A stretch of 55,300 nt of DNA from an uncultured archaeon (GCA_938017985.1 CALIKS010000043.1:1-55300); one strand, 5' to 3'. Counted from the first letter of the stretch, positions 1-9,814 are shown. A program made the numbers and translations. Notes: generated by a model not told the origin, from the letters alone.

Positions 1-23
1 TGTCCATGCTGAGCTACGGGCCC
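1..23 (-). tRNA. tRNA gene, 5' end only (cut by window edge)
   Basis: Read on the minus strand from 23 to 1 the sequence is GGGCCCG (acceptor 5' strand), TA (positions 8-9), GCTC (D-stem 5' strand) and the start of a D-loop (AGCATGGACA). This is the first third of an archaeal tRNA; the anticodon is outside the window, so the isotype cannot be given. A TATA-like element lies at the expected distance upstream, which supports a functional gene. Confidence 0.7.
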
Positions 24-40
24 ATCCACAACGCTATACA

Positions 41-55
41 AAATATATTAAAAAT
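41..55 (-). promoter_or_regulatory. TATA box for the truncated tRNA gene
   Basis: On the minus strand this reads ATTTTTAATATATTT, an archaeal box A, 18-32 bases before the first tRNA base. Confidence 0.5.
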
Positions 56-283
56 GAATAATTAATATTATTTCATCTGATGATGTGCTTTTATATCTTG
101 GAATAGGTATTTTGATACCGCAACATTGGAGGTTGTTTTAAGGATTATTTTTAGTTTATAATCCTTTTTAGAAGAATTTTTCAGGGTTCAATGATTATGA
201 ATTTATAGTTTTTCACTTGCCTTAAGGAGGACTCTTTAAGCTTTTGCTTGCTGCTTATGGGTAATATTCAATAACGTGTTACT

Positions 284-743
284 CTAAAAGCTTTTCACTA
301 GTTCGAGGTTGCTTATTATCTTGTTAAGCTCTGCTAAAAGGTCTGAGGCTCTCTTTACATTCTTAGCCTCCATAAATCAGAGACTTCTGAATTCTTCGGT
401 CAGCGACTCCACCTCTTCCTCTCTCCTTTAAGAACTCCTTAGCCTCATTGCTTTCCAGAAATGGCTGGAAAGCCAATAGAAAATTATTAATCTTTACCTT
501 AACATCATCAGTCAGTATAAACATGCTCCTTTATAACAGAGTTCAAGTAAGATATTAATCTTGTATTCTGTCTCCGCCTAAAGAATAATCCTCCACTAAG
601 AGAAGATAGTTTCTGCTACAGACTGGCTGATTAATATGAGACCTTCAAACAGCTACTTCGCATAGCTCTAATCTATATTTTCCCAAACACTCAGCCACAA
701 ACGATACTATACTTGCTCTTACAGGCATAGCAAACTCAACATT
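284..743 (-). pseudogene. decayed protein gene, unknown family
   Basis: Minus-strand translation gives coherent protein-like segments that sit in different frames and are broken by stops. One segment begins VEFAMPVRASIVSFVAECLG, a second near 480-525 begins MFILTDDVKVKINNFLLAF, and a third (about 284-400) contains ESLTEEFRSL, a stop, then AKNVKRASDLLAELNK. The helical, charged, in-order segments look like one gene with at least two frameshifts and several stops. No family is recognised. The rest of 56-836 is A+T-rich, and I see nothing else in it. Confidence 0.4.
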
Positions 744-836
744 AAAAAAGATCTACACTTTGCAACTTTCTCGAGGTTTTCTGTAACGTATGCTAAAAAT
801 ATTATTCGAAATAATGGTTATTGATGTTGTTTGGGT

Positions 837-1670
837 TTAGATTATTCGCCGTTGTCCTCTGGTTAGTATGTATGCTACCACGAATAGTAGTGTTAGTGAT
901 ATAGCCATGCTTAGTGTTCCAAGCGCGAACCATTTTGGAGTCGGAGCAGTGACGGACATCTGGTTATATACATACGTAGGTATTGTCCCTACTCCTGCAA
1001 TTACGAATGAGGATCTCAAGAATTCTGATAATGACAACGTGAAGGCGAAGAAGAAGGTCGAGATCACCTGTGTCCTAATTAGTGGGAAGGTTATTTTTCT
1101 GAAGACTTTCCAGCCGCTTGCTCCAAGCACCCTTGCGACATTCTCGTACTCAACCATTAATGGATCAAATCTAGCCATTGTAAGGATGAGGCCGAATGGC
1201 ATCGTATATACTACGGTTAGTGGAAGGACTGTCCAAATGGAGTATTCAGTTATTCCTACTGTTTTATAGAATATGTTTGCACCCAAACCAATGATTATGG
1301 CAGGCATTATAAACCCAGCTAGCAGTAGATAGAAGATTAAATCCCTTCCCTTAAATGCATATCTTAGTGTTAATGATGAAATTATAACTAGGGGGACAAC
1401 TATTACCGCAGTTGCTATTCCTAGTGTAATCGAGTTAGTTATTGCTTGCGCAATTTGCGGATCATAGAATATACCACTTGTAAATCCGCTCGTTCCTATG
1501 AGTCCTGGTGGACCTATGTACCAGTAGAGACTAAATCCTAAAATCGGAAATGTTATGCTTGCATCAGACTTGAATGAAAGAATAGCGATGAGAATCAGTG
1601 GTAGATAGAATATGAATATTACAAACACCGTATAGATCCCTAAAATTATTTTCGTCCAGTCTCTATTCAT
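837..1670 (-). CDS. ABC transporter permease, PotC type
   Basis: Second membrane subunit of a spermidine/putrescine-type importer (PotC family), about 277 residues with six predicted membrane helices. The cytoplasmic EAA loop that docks on the ATPase is visible as ENVARVLGASGWKVFRKITF. The ATG at 1670 is preferred because AGGTGGG, a Shine-Dalgarno-like sequence, lies 4 bases before it; a GTG nine bases upstream (1679) abuts the previous stop codon. It is the last gene of an operon ATPase-PotB-PotC. The substrate cannot be deduced: the same subfamily also carries thiamine, iron, phosphonates or other cations. Confidence 0.85.
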   Translation of the reverse strand: MNRDWTKIILGIYTVFVIFIFYLPLILIAILSFKSDASITFPILGFSLYWYIGPPGLIGTSGFTSGIFYDPQIAQAITNSITLGIATAVIVVPLVIISSLTLRYAFKGRDLIFYLLLAGFIMPAIIIGLGANIFYKTVGITEYSIWTVLPLTVVYTMPFGLILTMARFDPLMVEYENVARVLGASGWKVFRKITFPLIRTQVISTFFFAFTLSLSEFLRSSFVIAGVGTIPTYVYNQMSVTAPTPKWFALGTLSMAISLTLLFVVAYILTRGQRRII

Positions 1671-1679
1671 ACGACCCAC

Positions 1680-2588
1680 CTATCTGTAGAACACCTGCTT
1701 GATATTTGCAAATCGCAGGACTATCCAAATCACTCCTAGCGTCACTATGAGTAGCAGTACTGAGTAGGCTGCAGCCATCGGCCAGTTAAAGTGCCATGCG
1801 TAGTTTTGCACGGTCAGTCCTAACATTTGCAGTCCACCGGCCCATAGTGCCGGAGTAACGTAGTCACCAAGTGTTGAGATGAAGACAAAGATTATTCCAA
1901 TGACTACTCCGGGTAGTGATAGTCTAAAAGTAACTTTTGTAAATGCCTTAAATGGGGATGCGCCAAGCGTCCTTGCTACATTAACTAAGTCTGGGTCAAT
2001 TAATGTTAATGAGAGATATATTGGGAAGATCATGAAGAGCAAGTTTGTTTGGACCCAGATTATTAGTAGTGTCCATCGCGTGAATAATAGTTCTGATAAC
2101 GGCTGATTGACTAGGCCAAGACTCATCAGTGTATAATTCACTAGTCCTTTTTCTCCTAGTATCGAGAGCCATGAAATGCTTCGGATGCTCCAGTCGACCC
2201 AGTAGGGAGCGACAAGCATAAAAGTAATGATTCCTTGCAGTTGGAAATTCTGTATCTTAAAGGATATGAAGTATGCAACTGGATATGCAACTAGCAGTGT
2301 AACTAGCGCGGCTAGTATAGACATTCCCAGCGTGTCTCTTAGAATTACATATGTTGAGGGTCTTGAGAACACTGCAATAAAATTGTCCAGTGAGATATTT
2401 GTAGGATCAAACCTTGTCACGGATCCTTTGTTAAATGATAGGAGGAGTATCATTAACGATGGAGTCACTAGAAATAAGATCACCACTATTAGGGGTGGTA
2501 GTATCAATAAATATCTTATATTCCTCTGTATAAATGATATTAAGGGATATTCTTGCGCCTTACTCTCTGAACGATTGCCTGCTGACAT
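1680..2588 (-). CDS. ABC transporter permease, PotB type
   Basis: First membrane subunit of the same importer, about 302 residues. It has an N-terminal hydrophobic anchor (RYLLILPPLIVVILFLV), further helices, and an EAA loop (DLVNVARTLGASPFKAFTKV). The ATG at 2588 is chosen because GGTGAG lies 9 bases ahead, the same arrangement as at the 28540 start. An ATG at 2609 would overlap the ATPase stop by 11 bases. It abuts the PotC-type gene directly. Stop-start overlaps along all three genes imply one mRNA. Confidence 0.83.
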   Translation of the reverse strand: MSAGNRSESKAQEYPLISFIQRNIRYLLILPPLIVVILFLVTPSLMILLLSFNKGSVTRFDPTNISLDNFIAVFSRPSTYVILRDTLGMSILAALVTLLVAYPVAYFISFKIQNFQLQGIITFMLVAPYWVDWSIRSISWLSILGEKGLVNYTLMSLGLVNQPLSELLFTRWTLLIIWVQTNLLFMIFPIYLSLTLIDPDLVNVARTLGASPFKAFTKVTFRLSLPGVVIGIIFVFISTLGDYVTPALWAGGLQMLGLTVQNYAWHFNWPMAAAYSVLLLIVTLGVIWIVLRFANIKQVFYR

Positions 2589-2598
2589 GTTATTTGAC

Positions 2599-3714
2599 TC
2601 ACCTACCATAGATGACGTCTTCTATGTTTAATCCTTCAATCACCGACGGCTTGTCAAGGATTATTCCCCTAATCGTATCCCATGAAACTGCATATTCTTC
2701 TCCAAGCTTTACCGGCATTGGATCGGCATGAACCTTAACTTGGACACCATCGGGACGCTCGAATATGTATTCTATGAATTCTCCAAAATAGTAGGCGCTT
2801 ACGAGACGAGCCCTAAAGCTATTTTCACGACGCTCTTCAACTGATGATATCAGTATATGATTTGGCCTGATGCCATATGCAACCGTCTTACCTATTATCT
2901 CGCCCGTTCCCTTGTATATTCCTTTAAATTCACCCATGTTTGTCTTCACTGTACAGAGCTCGCCTTTTTGTTCAACTACTTGTCCGCTGTAAAGATTAAT
3001 ATCGCCCACGAACCTAGCCGCAAATACTGTGCGTGGAGACTCATATATTTCATTTGGTTTTCCCTTTTGTTCGATTACTCCAACATTCATGACCATTAAC
3101 GTATCTGCGAGGCTTAGACCTTGCTCCTGAATATGCGTAGTCAGTACCCATGTGTTGCCCAAGTTTTTATGAATATTTTTAAAGTCTTCCATCAATTTTC
3201 TCTGAAGCCTGTAGTCTACATGGCTTAGCGGCTCGTCTAGGAGCAGTAGGCTTGGGTTTGCAACGACGGCCCTCGCCAATGCTACCCTCTGTCTCTGCCC
3301 ACCAGAAAGTTCACTAGGCCATCTTTCTTCAAATCCTGCGAGTCCTACCAATTCAAGCGCACGTTTTACTTCTTTTTTTATTTCGGACTCATCAAAGTTC
3401 TGCATTCTAAGTCTAAAAGCGACGTTGTCATATATCCTCATGTGTGGGAATAACGCATAGGTCTCAGGCATGTATGAGATATTTCTCTTATGTGCAGGAA
3501 CGTTGCTTACGTTTCTTCCATCAATATATATCTCCCCACCATCATAGTTTAGTATGCCTGCAACGCATCTCAGTAAAGTGCTTTTGCCGCATCCGCTTGG
3601 GCCTATAATTACGAAGAAGTCTCCCTTATCGACCTCGAACGAGACGCCGTTAAGTGCTAGAACATTTCTTCCATATCGCTTTACAAGACTTTTAACAGCT
3701 AATGCTGCTGGCAT
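2599..3714 (-). CDS. ABC transporter ATPase, PotA type
   Basis: ATP-hydrolysing subunit, 371 residues. Walker A is GPSGCGKST (about residue 38), the signature is LSGGQRQRVALARA, Walker B is LLLLDEPLSHVD, and the switch histidine is in TTHIQEQ. The C-terminal ~130 residues form a regulatory OB/TOBE region (GIRPNHILIS is a typical start), as in PotA/FbpC/UgpC ATPases. First gene of the operon with the two permeases. The 183 bases upstream are very A+T-rich and probably hold the promoter. The partner binding protein is likely the one at 6259-7869. Confidence 0.88.
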   Translation of the reverse strand: MPAALAVKSLVKRYGRNVLALNGVSFEVDKGDFFVIIGPSGCGKSTLLRCVAGILNYDGGEIYIDGRNVSNVPAHKRNISYMPETYALFPHMRIYDNVAFRLRMQNFDESEIKKEVKRALELVGLAGFEERWPSELSGGQRQRVALARAVVANPSLLLLDEPLSHVDYRLQRKLMEDFKNIHKNLGNTWVLTTHIQEQGLSLADTLMVMNVGVIEQKGKPNEIYESPRTVFAARFVGDINLYSGQVVEQKGELCTVKTNMGEFKGIYKGTGEIIGKTVAYGIRPNHILISSVEERRENSFRARLVSAYYFGEFIEYIFERPDGVQVKVHADPMPVKLGEEYAVSWDTIRGIILDKPSVIEGLNIEDVIYGR

Positions 3715-3897
3715 GATTTTTCAGAAAAGACAATATTTTATCAGTATTTAACTTTTACCAAGAATTAGCGGCGACATTTAAAGATCGTGAATAAAAAATT
3801 AATAAGATAATTTATTTTTATTTTAATTCAATATTTATTTTTGCCTATGTGACCATTTTAACGCTATATTTCTGTTTTTTTGTAATAAATTAATCTA

Positions 3898-4227
3898 TTA
3901 TTTGACACTTTTGCCTGATTTTTTACGGTTTTTCAGTTCTCTCGCACAATTAGAGACAAGTTGGTCCAATGTTTTAATAAATTCCTCCTCAGATGCCATA
4001 ACTGTATATTTTTTCTCCTCGATTGTTTGTCTTATCTGTTGTAAGAATTTATCAGCTTTGTCTTTCTCAACTGATTCTTGTAACTTAATAAGTTTACTTG
4101 CTAAATCGATAAGCCTAAGGGATCCATATAATGGCGGTTCGTCAGCAGATATACGTGCTGCTGATAATGCAAAGACAACTATATCAAATATTTGCTTGTT
4201 AAAATCGTTACTAAATGATTGATTCAT
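3898..4227 (-). CDS. small conserved protein, resembles DUF6092
   Basis: Helical 109-residue protein with a lysine-rich C-terminus. The segment ADEPPLYGSLRLIDLASKLI resembles the core of the uncharacterised family DUF6092 (recalled from memory, not searched). No catalytic motif or membrane segment is seen. It is a single gene between the transporter operon and a nitroreductase, each side separated by A+T-rich spacers, so probably monocistronic. Function unknown. Confidence 0.6.
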   Translation of the reverse strand: MNQSFSNDFNKQIFDIVVFALSAARISADEPPLYGSLRLIDLASKLIKLQESVEKDKADKFLQQIRQTIEEKKYTVMASEEEFIKTLDQLVSNCARELKNRKKSGKSVK

Positions 4228-4361
4228 TCCACTCTCATCTCGTATAATTCTTCCTTAAAATCAATATATAACATTATATTTGCTCTAGCTGCCAAGTAAC
4301 GGCTAAAACAGATTTTTGTCATTAGATATTAAAATAGTTAAAAAATATTTTTACAGAATTT

Positions 4362-4895
4362 TTACATCCATAGTTGTCCATGCTTATTCAGATATGTTAT
4401 ACGAGCATTTGGCTTTGCCTTAAGTGGTGGAGGCATATCTTTCCGTGGATAGCCTATTTGTAGCATTACTTCTGTTCTATAATTTTCAGGGATATCAAGG
4501 ATCTCCTTGACCCCTGCCTCGCTGTATGATTTTGTAAAGCATGTTCCAAGACCAAAGTTGAGTGCGGCTAATGCTACGTTCTCTGCTGCTGCACCAGCAT
4601 CAATTATGGAGCAGATATCCCTTCCAAGTCTTCCCAGCCCTTTATACGCTATGTCTAAATCAGTGTAGATCAGCATTAGTGTCTTTGCATTACTTAAAAA
4701 TCCCGGAGAAACTTTCTTAACCATTTCTACTGTTTCTTCATCATTTATTACCATTACTCTTCTATATGGAGTATTTCCACCTGTTGGTGCTTTATGCGCA
4801 GCCCAAGCAAGTGTCTTTAACACTTCTTCAGGAACTGGCTTCTCCTCAAAGTATCTAACTGCTACTCTCTTTTTAATTGCATCCAATACATCCAT
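4362..4895 (-). CDS. nitroreductase family flavoprotein
   Basis: FMN-dependent oxidoreductase of the nitroreductase fold, about 177 residues. Typical features are the N-terminal DAIKKRVAVRYFEEKPVP (FMN phosphate-binding arginines), the AAHKAPTGGNTPYRR loop, and GAAAENVALAALNFGLGTCF followed by a GYPRKDMPP tail. The ATG at 4895 is preferred over an in-frame TTG at 4949: family members begin at this point, and a TATA-like TTTTTATTTA lies about 28 bases upstream, predicting a leaderless mRNA. Electron acceptor unknown. Confidence 0.8.
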   Translation of the reverse strand: MDVLDAIKKRVAVRYFEEKPVPEEVLKTLAWAAHKAPTGGNTPYRRVMVINDEETVEMVKKVSPGFLSNAKTLMLIYTDLDIAYKGLGRLGRDICSIIDAGAAAENVALAALNFGLGTCFTKSYSEAGVKEILDIPENYRTEVMLQIGYPRKDMPPPLKAKPNARITYLNKHGQLWM

Positions 4896-5015
4896 ACAAT
4901 TTTTTAGATTCTGACAATTAAATAAAAAGCTTTCTTCAGAAATATTCAAAGATCAATAATAATCAAGTGTCTTCATTTTATTTTTAAAGAGTAAAAAAAT
5001 TAATAAGGTAGATTC

Positions 5016-6077
5016 TTATCCCTTGCCTAGCTTTACTGCTAGTTCTCTTAGCTTTGGATGGATTGGTGTTCCTGTGTCGATTATTTTTTCATCATCTAGC
5101 CATACGGTTGAGTTTAGACAGATGCCGTCAAAATGCGAGACTGCCTTCTTTCCCTTGCCTCTGAACATTGGTCCTTGATAGCCGAATCCCCACTCTGTGC
5201 ATCCCCATACTCTCTCATCTTCAGTGCAGAGACCAGATAGCTTGGCGCCTGGATTGAAGCCATAACAAATGTGTGCTACATAGTACATGTTTGGATCCCC
5301 TAATTTTTCAAGCCATTTCTTGACCTTTAAGGCCTCTGCTCCTCCTTGAATGTCTTTGATCTCTCCATTCTTAACTATTAGTCTGATCGGTTCTCTCAAG
5401 ATTCCTAAGTCTGCTTCACCACCACCTGAGAATGATCCATCAAAAACTATTACTCCGTTTACTGTTTCTTCAATTGGAGCCCAGCCCATCTGTCCCAATA
5501 GGAAGTGTGGTCCGGGAACATCAGCGAAAAGCTCATTGGTGACTGGCCGGTCAGGGTCATTCTCGAACGATACGTCATTTCCAGCAGGAGTAACTACACG
5601 CATCTTTCTTGCTTTTCTAGTCATCTCAACCAATGTGTTCTGGAACTCGGCCTGAACATCTATGTCTACTTTTCCTATGCAGCGCACAATTTGGTCGGTG
5701 TTGAGACCACCTAAGAATAGGTATCTTACTCGTCCTTTGCCTAGCGCGGCAGGAGTCATTGCTTCCTCCCATGGAGTAGAGTAAAGAAGCCATTGATTGT
5801 TCAGCTCGATCCAAACATCAGTGTTTGGTATGGCTGCCTTTAATGGGTCGGGTAAATAGGGGTCACCGACCTTTCCATAGCCAGGCGGAGTGGAGTGCCA
5901 AGCGACTAATACTTTGGCCCCAGCACATTCGGCGGCTTTGGCTATTTCTTCAGCAACTCTCCACTCTTGCGGACCGTCAAGAGTAATTAATACGCTTTCG
6001 CCCTTCTTTACTTTGCAGAGCTTATTGATAATAACGTGTGCTGTTTTTGCTAATTCCATATCTAATATTTGTGGCAT
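5016..6077 (-). CDS. M29-like aminopeptidase family protein (AmpS/NicX fold)
   Basis: 353 residues. The C-terminal half follows the M29 layout: VFDGSFSGGGEADLG, then FNPGAKLSG, EDERVWGCTEWGFG, and SHFDGICLNSTV. Where classical members have a metal-binding histidine (motif T-H-I-A-L-G) this protein has TEWGFG, so the metal site may be altered. M29-like folds also include the dihydroxypyridine dioxygenase NicX, so peptidase activity is not assured. A paralogue with the classical motif lies at 10597-11562. A TATA box at 6102-6114 supports the ATG at 6077. Confidence 0.75.
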   Translation of the reverse strand: MPQILDMELAKTAHVIINKLCKVKKGESVLITLDGPQEWRVAEEIAKAAECAGAKVLVAWHSTPPGYGKVGDPYLPDPLKAAIPNTDVWIELNNQWLLYSTPWEEAMTPAALGKGRVRYLFLGGLNTDQIVRCIGKVDIDVQAEFQNTLVEMTRKARKMRVVTPAGNDVSFENDPDRPVTNELFADVPGPHFLLGQMGWAPIEETVNGVIVFDGSFSGGGEADLGILREPIRLIVKNGEIKDIQGGAEALKVKKWLEKLGDPNMYYVAHICYGFNPGAKLSGLCTEDERVWGCTEWGFGYQGPMFRGKGKKAVSHFDGICLNSTVWLDDEKIIDTGTPIHPKLRELAVKLGKG

Positions 6078-6101
6078 ATCGTTAAAACAAAAACGTAAGT
6101 G

Positions 6102-6235
6102 ATATTTATATATATCGCATCATAATAAAAGAGCTTAATTAACTTTATAATTAAAACTAAAAGAAAATGTTGAATTTATTTTATAAAAAAGGGTTGTTGA
6201 TGTTCCTATTTACCTTATACAAATACTTAAATAAA
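6102..6235. promoter_or_regulatory. divergent promoter region
   Basis: Two archaeal TATA boxes point outward. On the minus strand ATATATAAATATC (6102-6114) lies 25-37 bases before the M29-like start at 6077. On the plus strand TTAAATAAA (6227-6235) lies 24-32 bases before the binding-protein ATG at 6259. The A+T-rich DNA between them shows no clear operator. Confidence 0.55.
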
Positions 6236-6258
6236 GGCCATTCTATAAAAACAGTGAG

Positions 6259-7869
6259 ATGTCAGGAAAAAGTAATTCGGTAAATAGAAGAACTGCTGCA
6301 AAAGTTATTGGCGGTACAGTCGCTGGACTTGTCGTTGGCGGCGTGATTGGCTACCTCTCAAGGGGAGCAGAAGTAGTTGAGAGAACAGTTACTTCGACAC
6401 TCACGCAAGTTAGAACAGAGACAGTGACTGTTACCGGAACAGAGCCAGTAACAACTGTGACTCAGCCTCCGGCTACGACTATAACAACCCCGGCCACAAC
6501 TATAACAGAGCTACCTGCTCCGCCAGAGTATCTTGCGAAGTTCCCGAACTGGGAATACTATTACTCGCCTAAGCCTAGTCCTCACACGCTTCGATATCTA
6601 GGCGGAGCCTGGATGATGTATCCTGAAGTCGCGGAGTTCTGGGAAAAGGTCCATAAACAAAAGATAGAGGCAAGCTACCTAGACCTCTTTATCATGGCTC
6701 AGAGGATTGTAGCAACTGAGGGCTATGGTTGGGACGTCGCAGGAACTGCGAGATTCCCACCAATTAAGAAAGCTGGAATCATACTGCCAATACCTGCTGA
6801 GAAGCTGCCGAGGTTTGATCCAAAAAAGGTGCCTCAAATATTCGTTCATCCAGAAAGATACCTAAGGCCAGCACAAGTTCCTAGGTTTAGGTACAACTTG
6901 TGGTTCTCTGAAGAAGATTATGAGACATACAAGAACTTCGCACTAGTACCCAATAACTGGAACTTTGACTCAATCACATATCTACCGGAAAAACTGCCCT
7001 ATGAAGAACATGGTGGTGAAAAGACCTCCTTCTCATATTCTGAACTTTGGAACCCCGAGTGGAAAGGAAGAACAATGATGCAGGATGAGGCCTTCACAGT
7101 CTTTAGTGAGACTGCGAACGAGCTTGAAGCAACTGGTCAGATAACTTTGTCCGGCGCAAACACAAACCTAACAAAAGAAGAAGTTGATAGAGTCTATAAC
7201 TTCTTGCTACCCATAATTAAGACAGGCCAGATAAGGACATTCTGGTTCAAGTATGGAGACGCAGTTAACCTTCTTTCTACGAGAGAAATATGGTTAGGTA
7301 GCACTTGGCAACCTGTTTGTTATGACGTAAGAAGGACTGGGACACCTGCGTACTACGCACGTCTAGTAAACGGCCCGTTCTTCTGGTTTAACGGTGACAT
7401 CGTGTCTAAGCATACACCAATCTTGGAGGATGTATATAGATTCATAGCGTTTAGAACTGATGTTTGGTGGAGTGCATTCATTACGAGAAACGGTTATGGC
7501 ACCTTGACGAGCAACTATGACGATGTGAGGAACTACATGGGTGCGGAGTTCTTCGACTGGGTCAATAATGGACAGAGAACTTACCTACCAATAGATGAAA
7601 TAATAAAGAACTGGTGCTTCCCCGAAAGAACTGAGTTATGGAACTTAGATGACAGACTGCTAAATGCGTTATTCCTACCCGATAAGTATTTCCCGCCTGG
7701 AGAAAAGCCAAGAGAGGGGAAGCCACATCCGAGAGGAAATCTTAGAGACCTTGGATCGATTGAAGATAAGCAAAAGATTACTAGATACTTCTTGTCACCA
7801 GACCTTCCTGATGAACTAGACTACTATACTGAGAAATACAACGACTTAAAGGCCCAACTACCAGTATAA
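6259..7869 (+). CDS. ABC transporter extracellular solute-binding protein
   Basis: 536-residue surface binding protein. Residues 1-35 form an export signal with a twin arginine (NRRTAAKVIGG) and a glycine/valine-rich hydrophobic core. Residues about 36-90 form a Thr/Pro linker (TTTVTQPPATTITTPATT type), typical of glycosylated archaeal binding proteins. The rest is a Trp/Tyr-rich periplasmic-binding domain. It is longer than a usual PotD, but is the only binding protein near the orphan PotABC-type operon at 837-3714, so the two probably work together. It is read from its own promoter; the intervening genes face the other way. Ligand unknown. Confidence 0.78.
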   Translation: MSGKSNSVNRRTAAKVIGGTVAGLVVGGVIGYLSRGAEVVERTVTSTLTQVRTETVTVTGTEPVTTVTQPPATTITTPATTITELPAPPEYLAKFPNWEYYYSPKPSPHTLRYLGGAWMMYPEVAEFWEKVHKQKIEASYLDLFIMAQRIVATEGYGWDVAGTARFPPIKKAGIILPIPAEKLPRFDPKKVPQIFVHPERYLRPAQVPRFRYNLWFSEEDYETYKNFALVPNNWNFDSITYLPEKLPYEEHGGEKTSFSYSELWNPEWKGRTMMQDEAFTVFSETANELEATGQITLSGANTNLTKEEVDRVYNFLLPIIKTGQIRTFWFKYGDAVNLLSTREIWLGSTWQPVCYDVRRTGTPAYYARLVNGPFFWFNGDIVSKHTPILEDVYRFIAFRTDVWWSAFITRNGYGTLTSNYDDVRNYMGAEFFDWVNNGQRTYLPIDEIIKNWCFPERTELWNLDDRLLNALFLPDKYFPPGEKPREGKPHPRGNLRDLGSIEDKQKITRYFLSPDLPDELDYYTEKYNDLKAQLPV

Positions 7870-7886
7870 AAAATTAATATTTTTAC

Positions 7887-9638
7887 TTATTTAATAATAT
7901 CTTCTTTCTTTTTCTTTAATTCATCTACTGATGTTTTTCTAACTCTCTCCACGTAATACTTCTCTGGCTCAGACAATTCCTTACACTTTACTAAATGGTC
8001 TATCCTCATTATTGTATATGCTGCTTCAAATGCAGAATTGATGATTTGTTTCTTAACGGGTAATGGATCAAAGATGTCATGCTTGCTAACATCTACTATT
8101 GAGGCGGTAGTAACATCAATTCCGTAGGATTTTTTCCCAGAGATATGCTCGGAACGCAGCTTTGCTAAACCATCTATAGCATCTATGCCGACGCTCTCCA
8201 TCAATACCGTCGGAATAATCTCAAAAGCTCTAGCCACCGCTTCAACTACTAATTGTTTTTTATCAGGTATCTTTTTTGCGTACTCTAATAGCTGTAAAGA
8301 AATTTCTTCCTCAAATGCCCCTCCTCCCCAGACCAATCTATCGTCATGAATAATTGTTCTTGCAAGTCTTACAGTATTATTTATTATTTTCTCAACGTTA
8401 TCGACAACATATTTGTTAGCTCCCCTCAGGACTATATCTACAATTTGTGGATTTTTACATCCCTTGAAAAATACCCAATTTTCATTATCAATTTTTTCGT
8501 ATTCTACAACATCAGCGTATCCAAGATACTCCGGTACTAAGTGGTCTGTATTAACTACTGGTACTGCGCCAATGGCCCTTACGAGTCTATCAAACTCAGG
8601 TGGAGGAAACCTCATGACTAGCATCAAGTTATTATTAGCAAATTTCTCAATCAATAATTCATCCACGCCTTTCTCAACTACTATCACATTTGCCCCAACT
8701 TCGAATATCTTCCTAGAAATAAGCGATAAGAATTCTCTTCTTTTTTCCTCGAAATTAGAAAAATAGTTAGGCTCATTAAACTCAAATGTGTAATCTTCGT
8801 AGCGTGATATCTTCTTATTCGGTATGCGGAGCTCTCCTTTAATCACTGCTATTTTTGCATTGATGACTTTTCTCGGCATTCTGGGATGAAAAGGCTCTCG
8901 AAATAGGGCGATCCCATTGAGTACAAATGAGTCTCTTATTGCTCCACCGATAATCTTCTTTACATCTATGTGAACTTCATAATCAGGACTTCTAAGTAGC
9001 TCCAGCCCAATTGATCTAATTACTTTTTGCACTAAGTCAGCAATGTGTTCCTCATGGTACGGTACCTTTCCTTTGACCTCACAGTTAATACACTTGCTAA
9101 TCGTCTCTAAAGTATCATTACTGATCTTGAAGCTAAGCTCTTCCAATTTATTTTGCACGAATTTATAGGCTAAGACTAAACCATCAGCAACATCATTCTG
9201 ATGTATTCCCTTATCTACTAATGCCTCACATTCTGTAAGAATTTGAGAAGCTAATAGCAATGTTGAGACTGCTCCGCTTCCTGTTTCAGCTGAAGCTGCT
9301 AGGGCTGCGCCAGCCAAAAACTGGGCTGCTGGATGCTCTATCTTTATTTTTTTAAGTATAGTCCGCATATCTGATGTCTGAAATAATAATTCTGACCTAC
9401 CTTCCTGTGTGATTAATAGTTTTTGCATCCTGTTTGGTCCAAGCAATGTTCTAAACATACCTGCGAGCGCCTTAGCTGCCGCAATGTTTTCCTTTATTGC
9501 TTGTTTACCTATATTCTCGAGGGAGCCTTTCCTAAGGATGTAGACTGGCTGTCCATGAATATGTTCAGATGGTAGTGGAATCGCTTCATGCAATAATGGT
9601 GGATGCCTTTCAATACTCTTTTTGTCAATTGGGGGCAT
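7887..9638 (-). CDS. divergent group II chaperonin (thermosome-like) with altered ATP motifs
   Basis: 583 residues, slightly longer than thermosome subunits, with recognisable equatorial-intermediate-apical order: GPNRMQK (67-73), KIEHPAAQFLAGAA, and C-terminal DDRLVWGGGAFEEEISLQL. Two hallmark nucleotide-binding motifs are changed: the GDGTT motif is GSGAV (120-124), and the NDGAT motif is TSDMRTI (88-94). Loss of the GDGTT aspartate suggests weak or no ATP turnover. It may be a regulatory subunit or a specialised paralogue beside a canonical thermosome elsewhere. Single gene, converging on the binding-protein gene with 17 bases between stops. Confidence 0.8.
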   Translation of the reverse strand: MPPIDKKSIERHPPLLHEAIPLPSEHIHGQPVYILRKGSLENIGKQAIKENIAAAKALAGMFRTLLGPNRMQKLLITQEGRSELLFQTSDMRTILKKIKIEHPAAQFLAGAALAASAETGSGAVSTLLLASQILTECEALVDKGIHQNDVADGLVLAYKFVQNKLEELSFKISNDTLETISKCINCEVKGKVPYHEEHIADLVQKVIRSIGLELLRSPDYEVHIDVKKIIGGAIRDSFVLNGIALFREPFHPRMPRKVINAKIAVIKGELRIPNKKISRYEDYTFEFNEPNYFSNFEEKRREFLSLISRKIFEVGANVIVVEKGVDELLIEKFANNNLMLVMRFPPPEFDRLVRAIGAVPVVNTDHLVPEYLGYADVVEYEKIDNENWVFFKGCKNPQIVDIVLRGANKYVVDNVEKIINNTVRLARTIIHDDRLVWGGGAFEEEISLQLLEYAKKIPDKKQLVVEAVARAFEIIPTVLMESVGIDAIDGLAKLRSEHISGKKSYGIDVTTASIVDVSKHDIFDPLPVKKQIINSAFEAAYTIMRIDHLVKCKELSEPEKYYVERVRKTSVDELKKKKEDIIK

Positions 9639-9814
9639 GGCTAATAGTATATTCTCGACTTCAAGATATTAATAGCCTTTTAAACCTAATGAATTTGGCA
9701 CGGCCGATCAATAATAAGAATTTCACATAGATATTAAATCATCAGCAATAATGTAAAAATTATTTATTTGTGCGTCATTAAAACTTAAATATTAAAAATA
9801 GAAAATTAAGTTGC

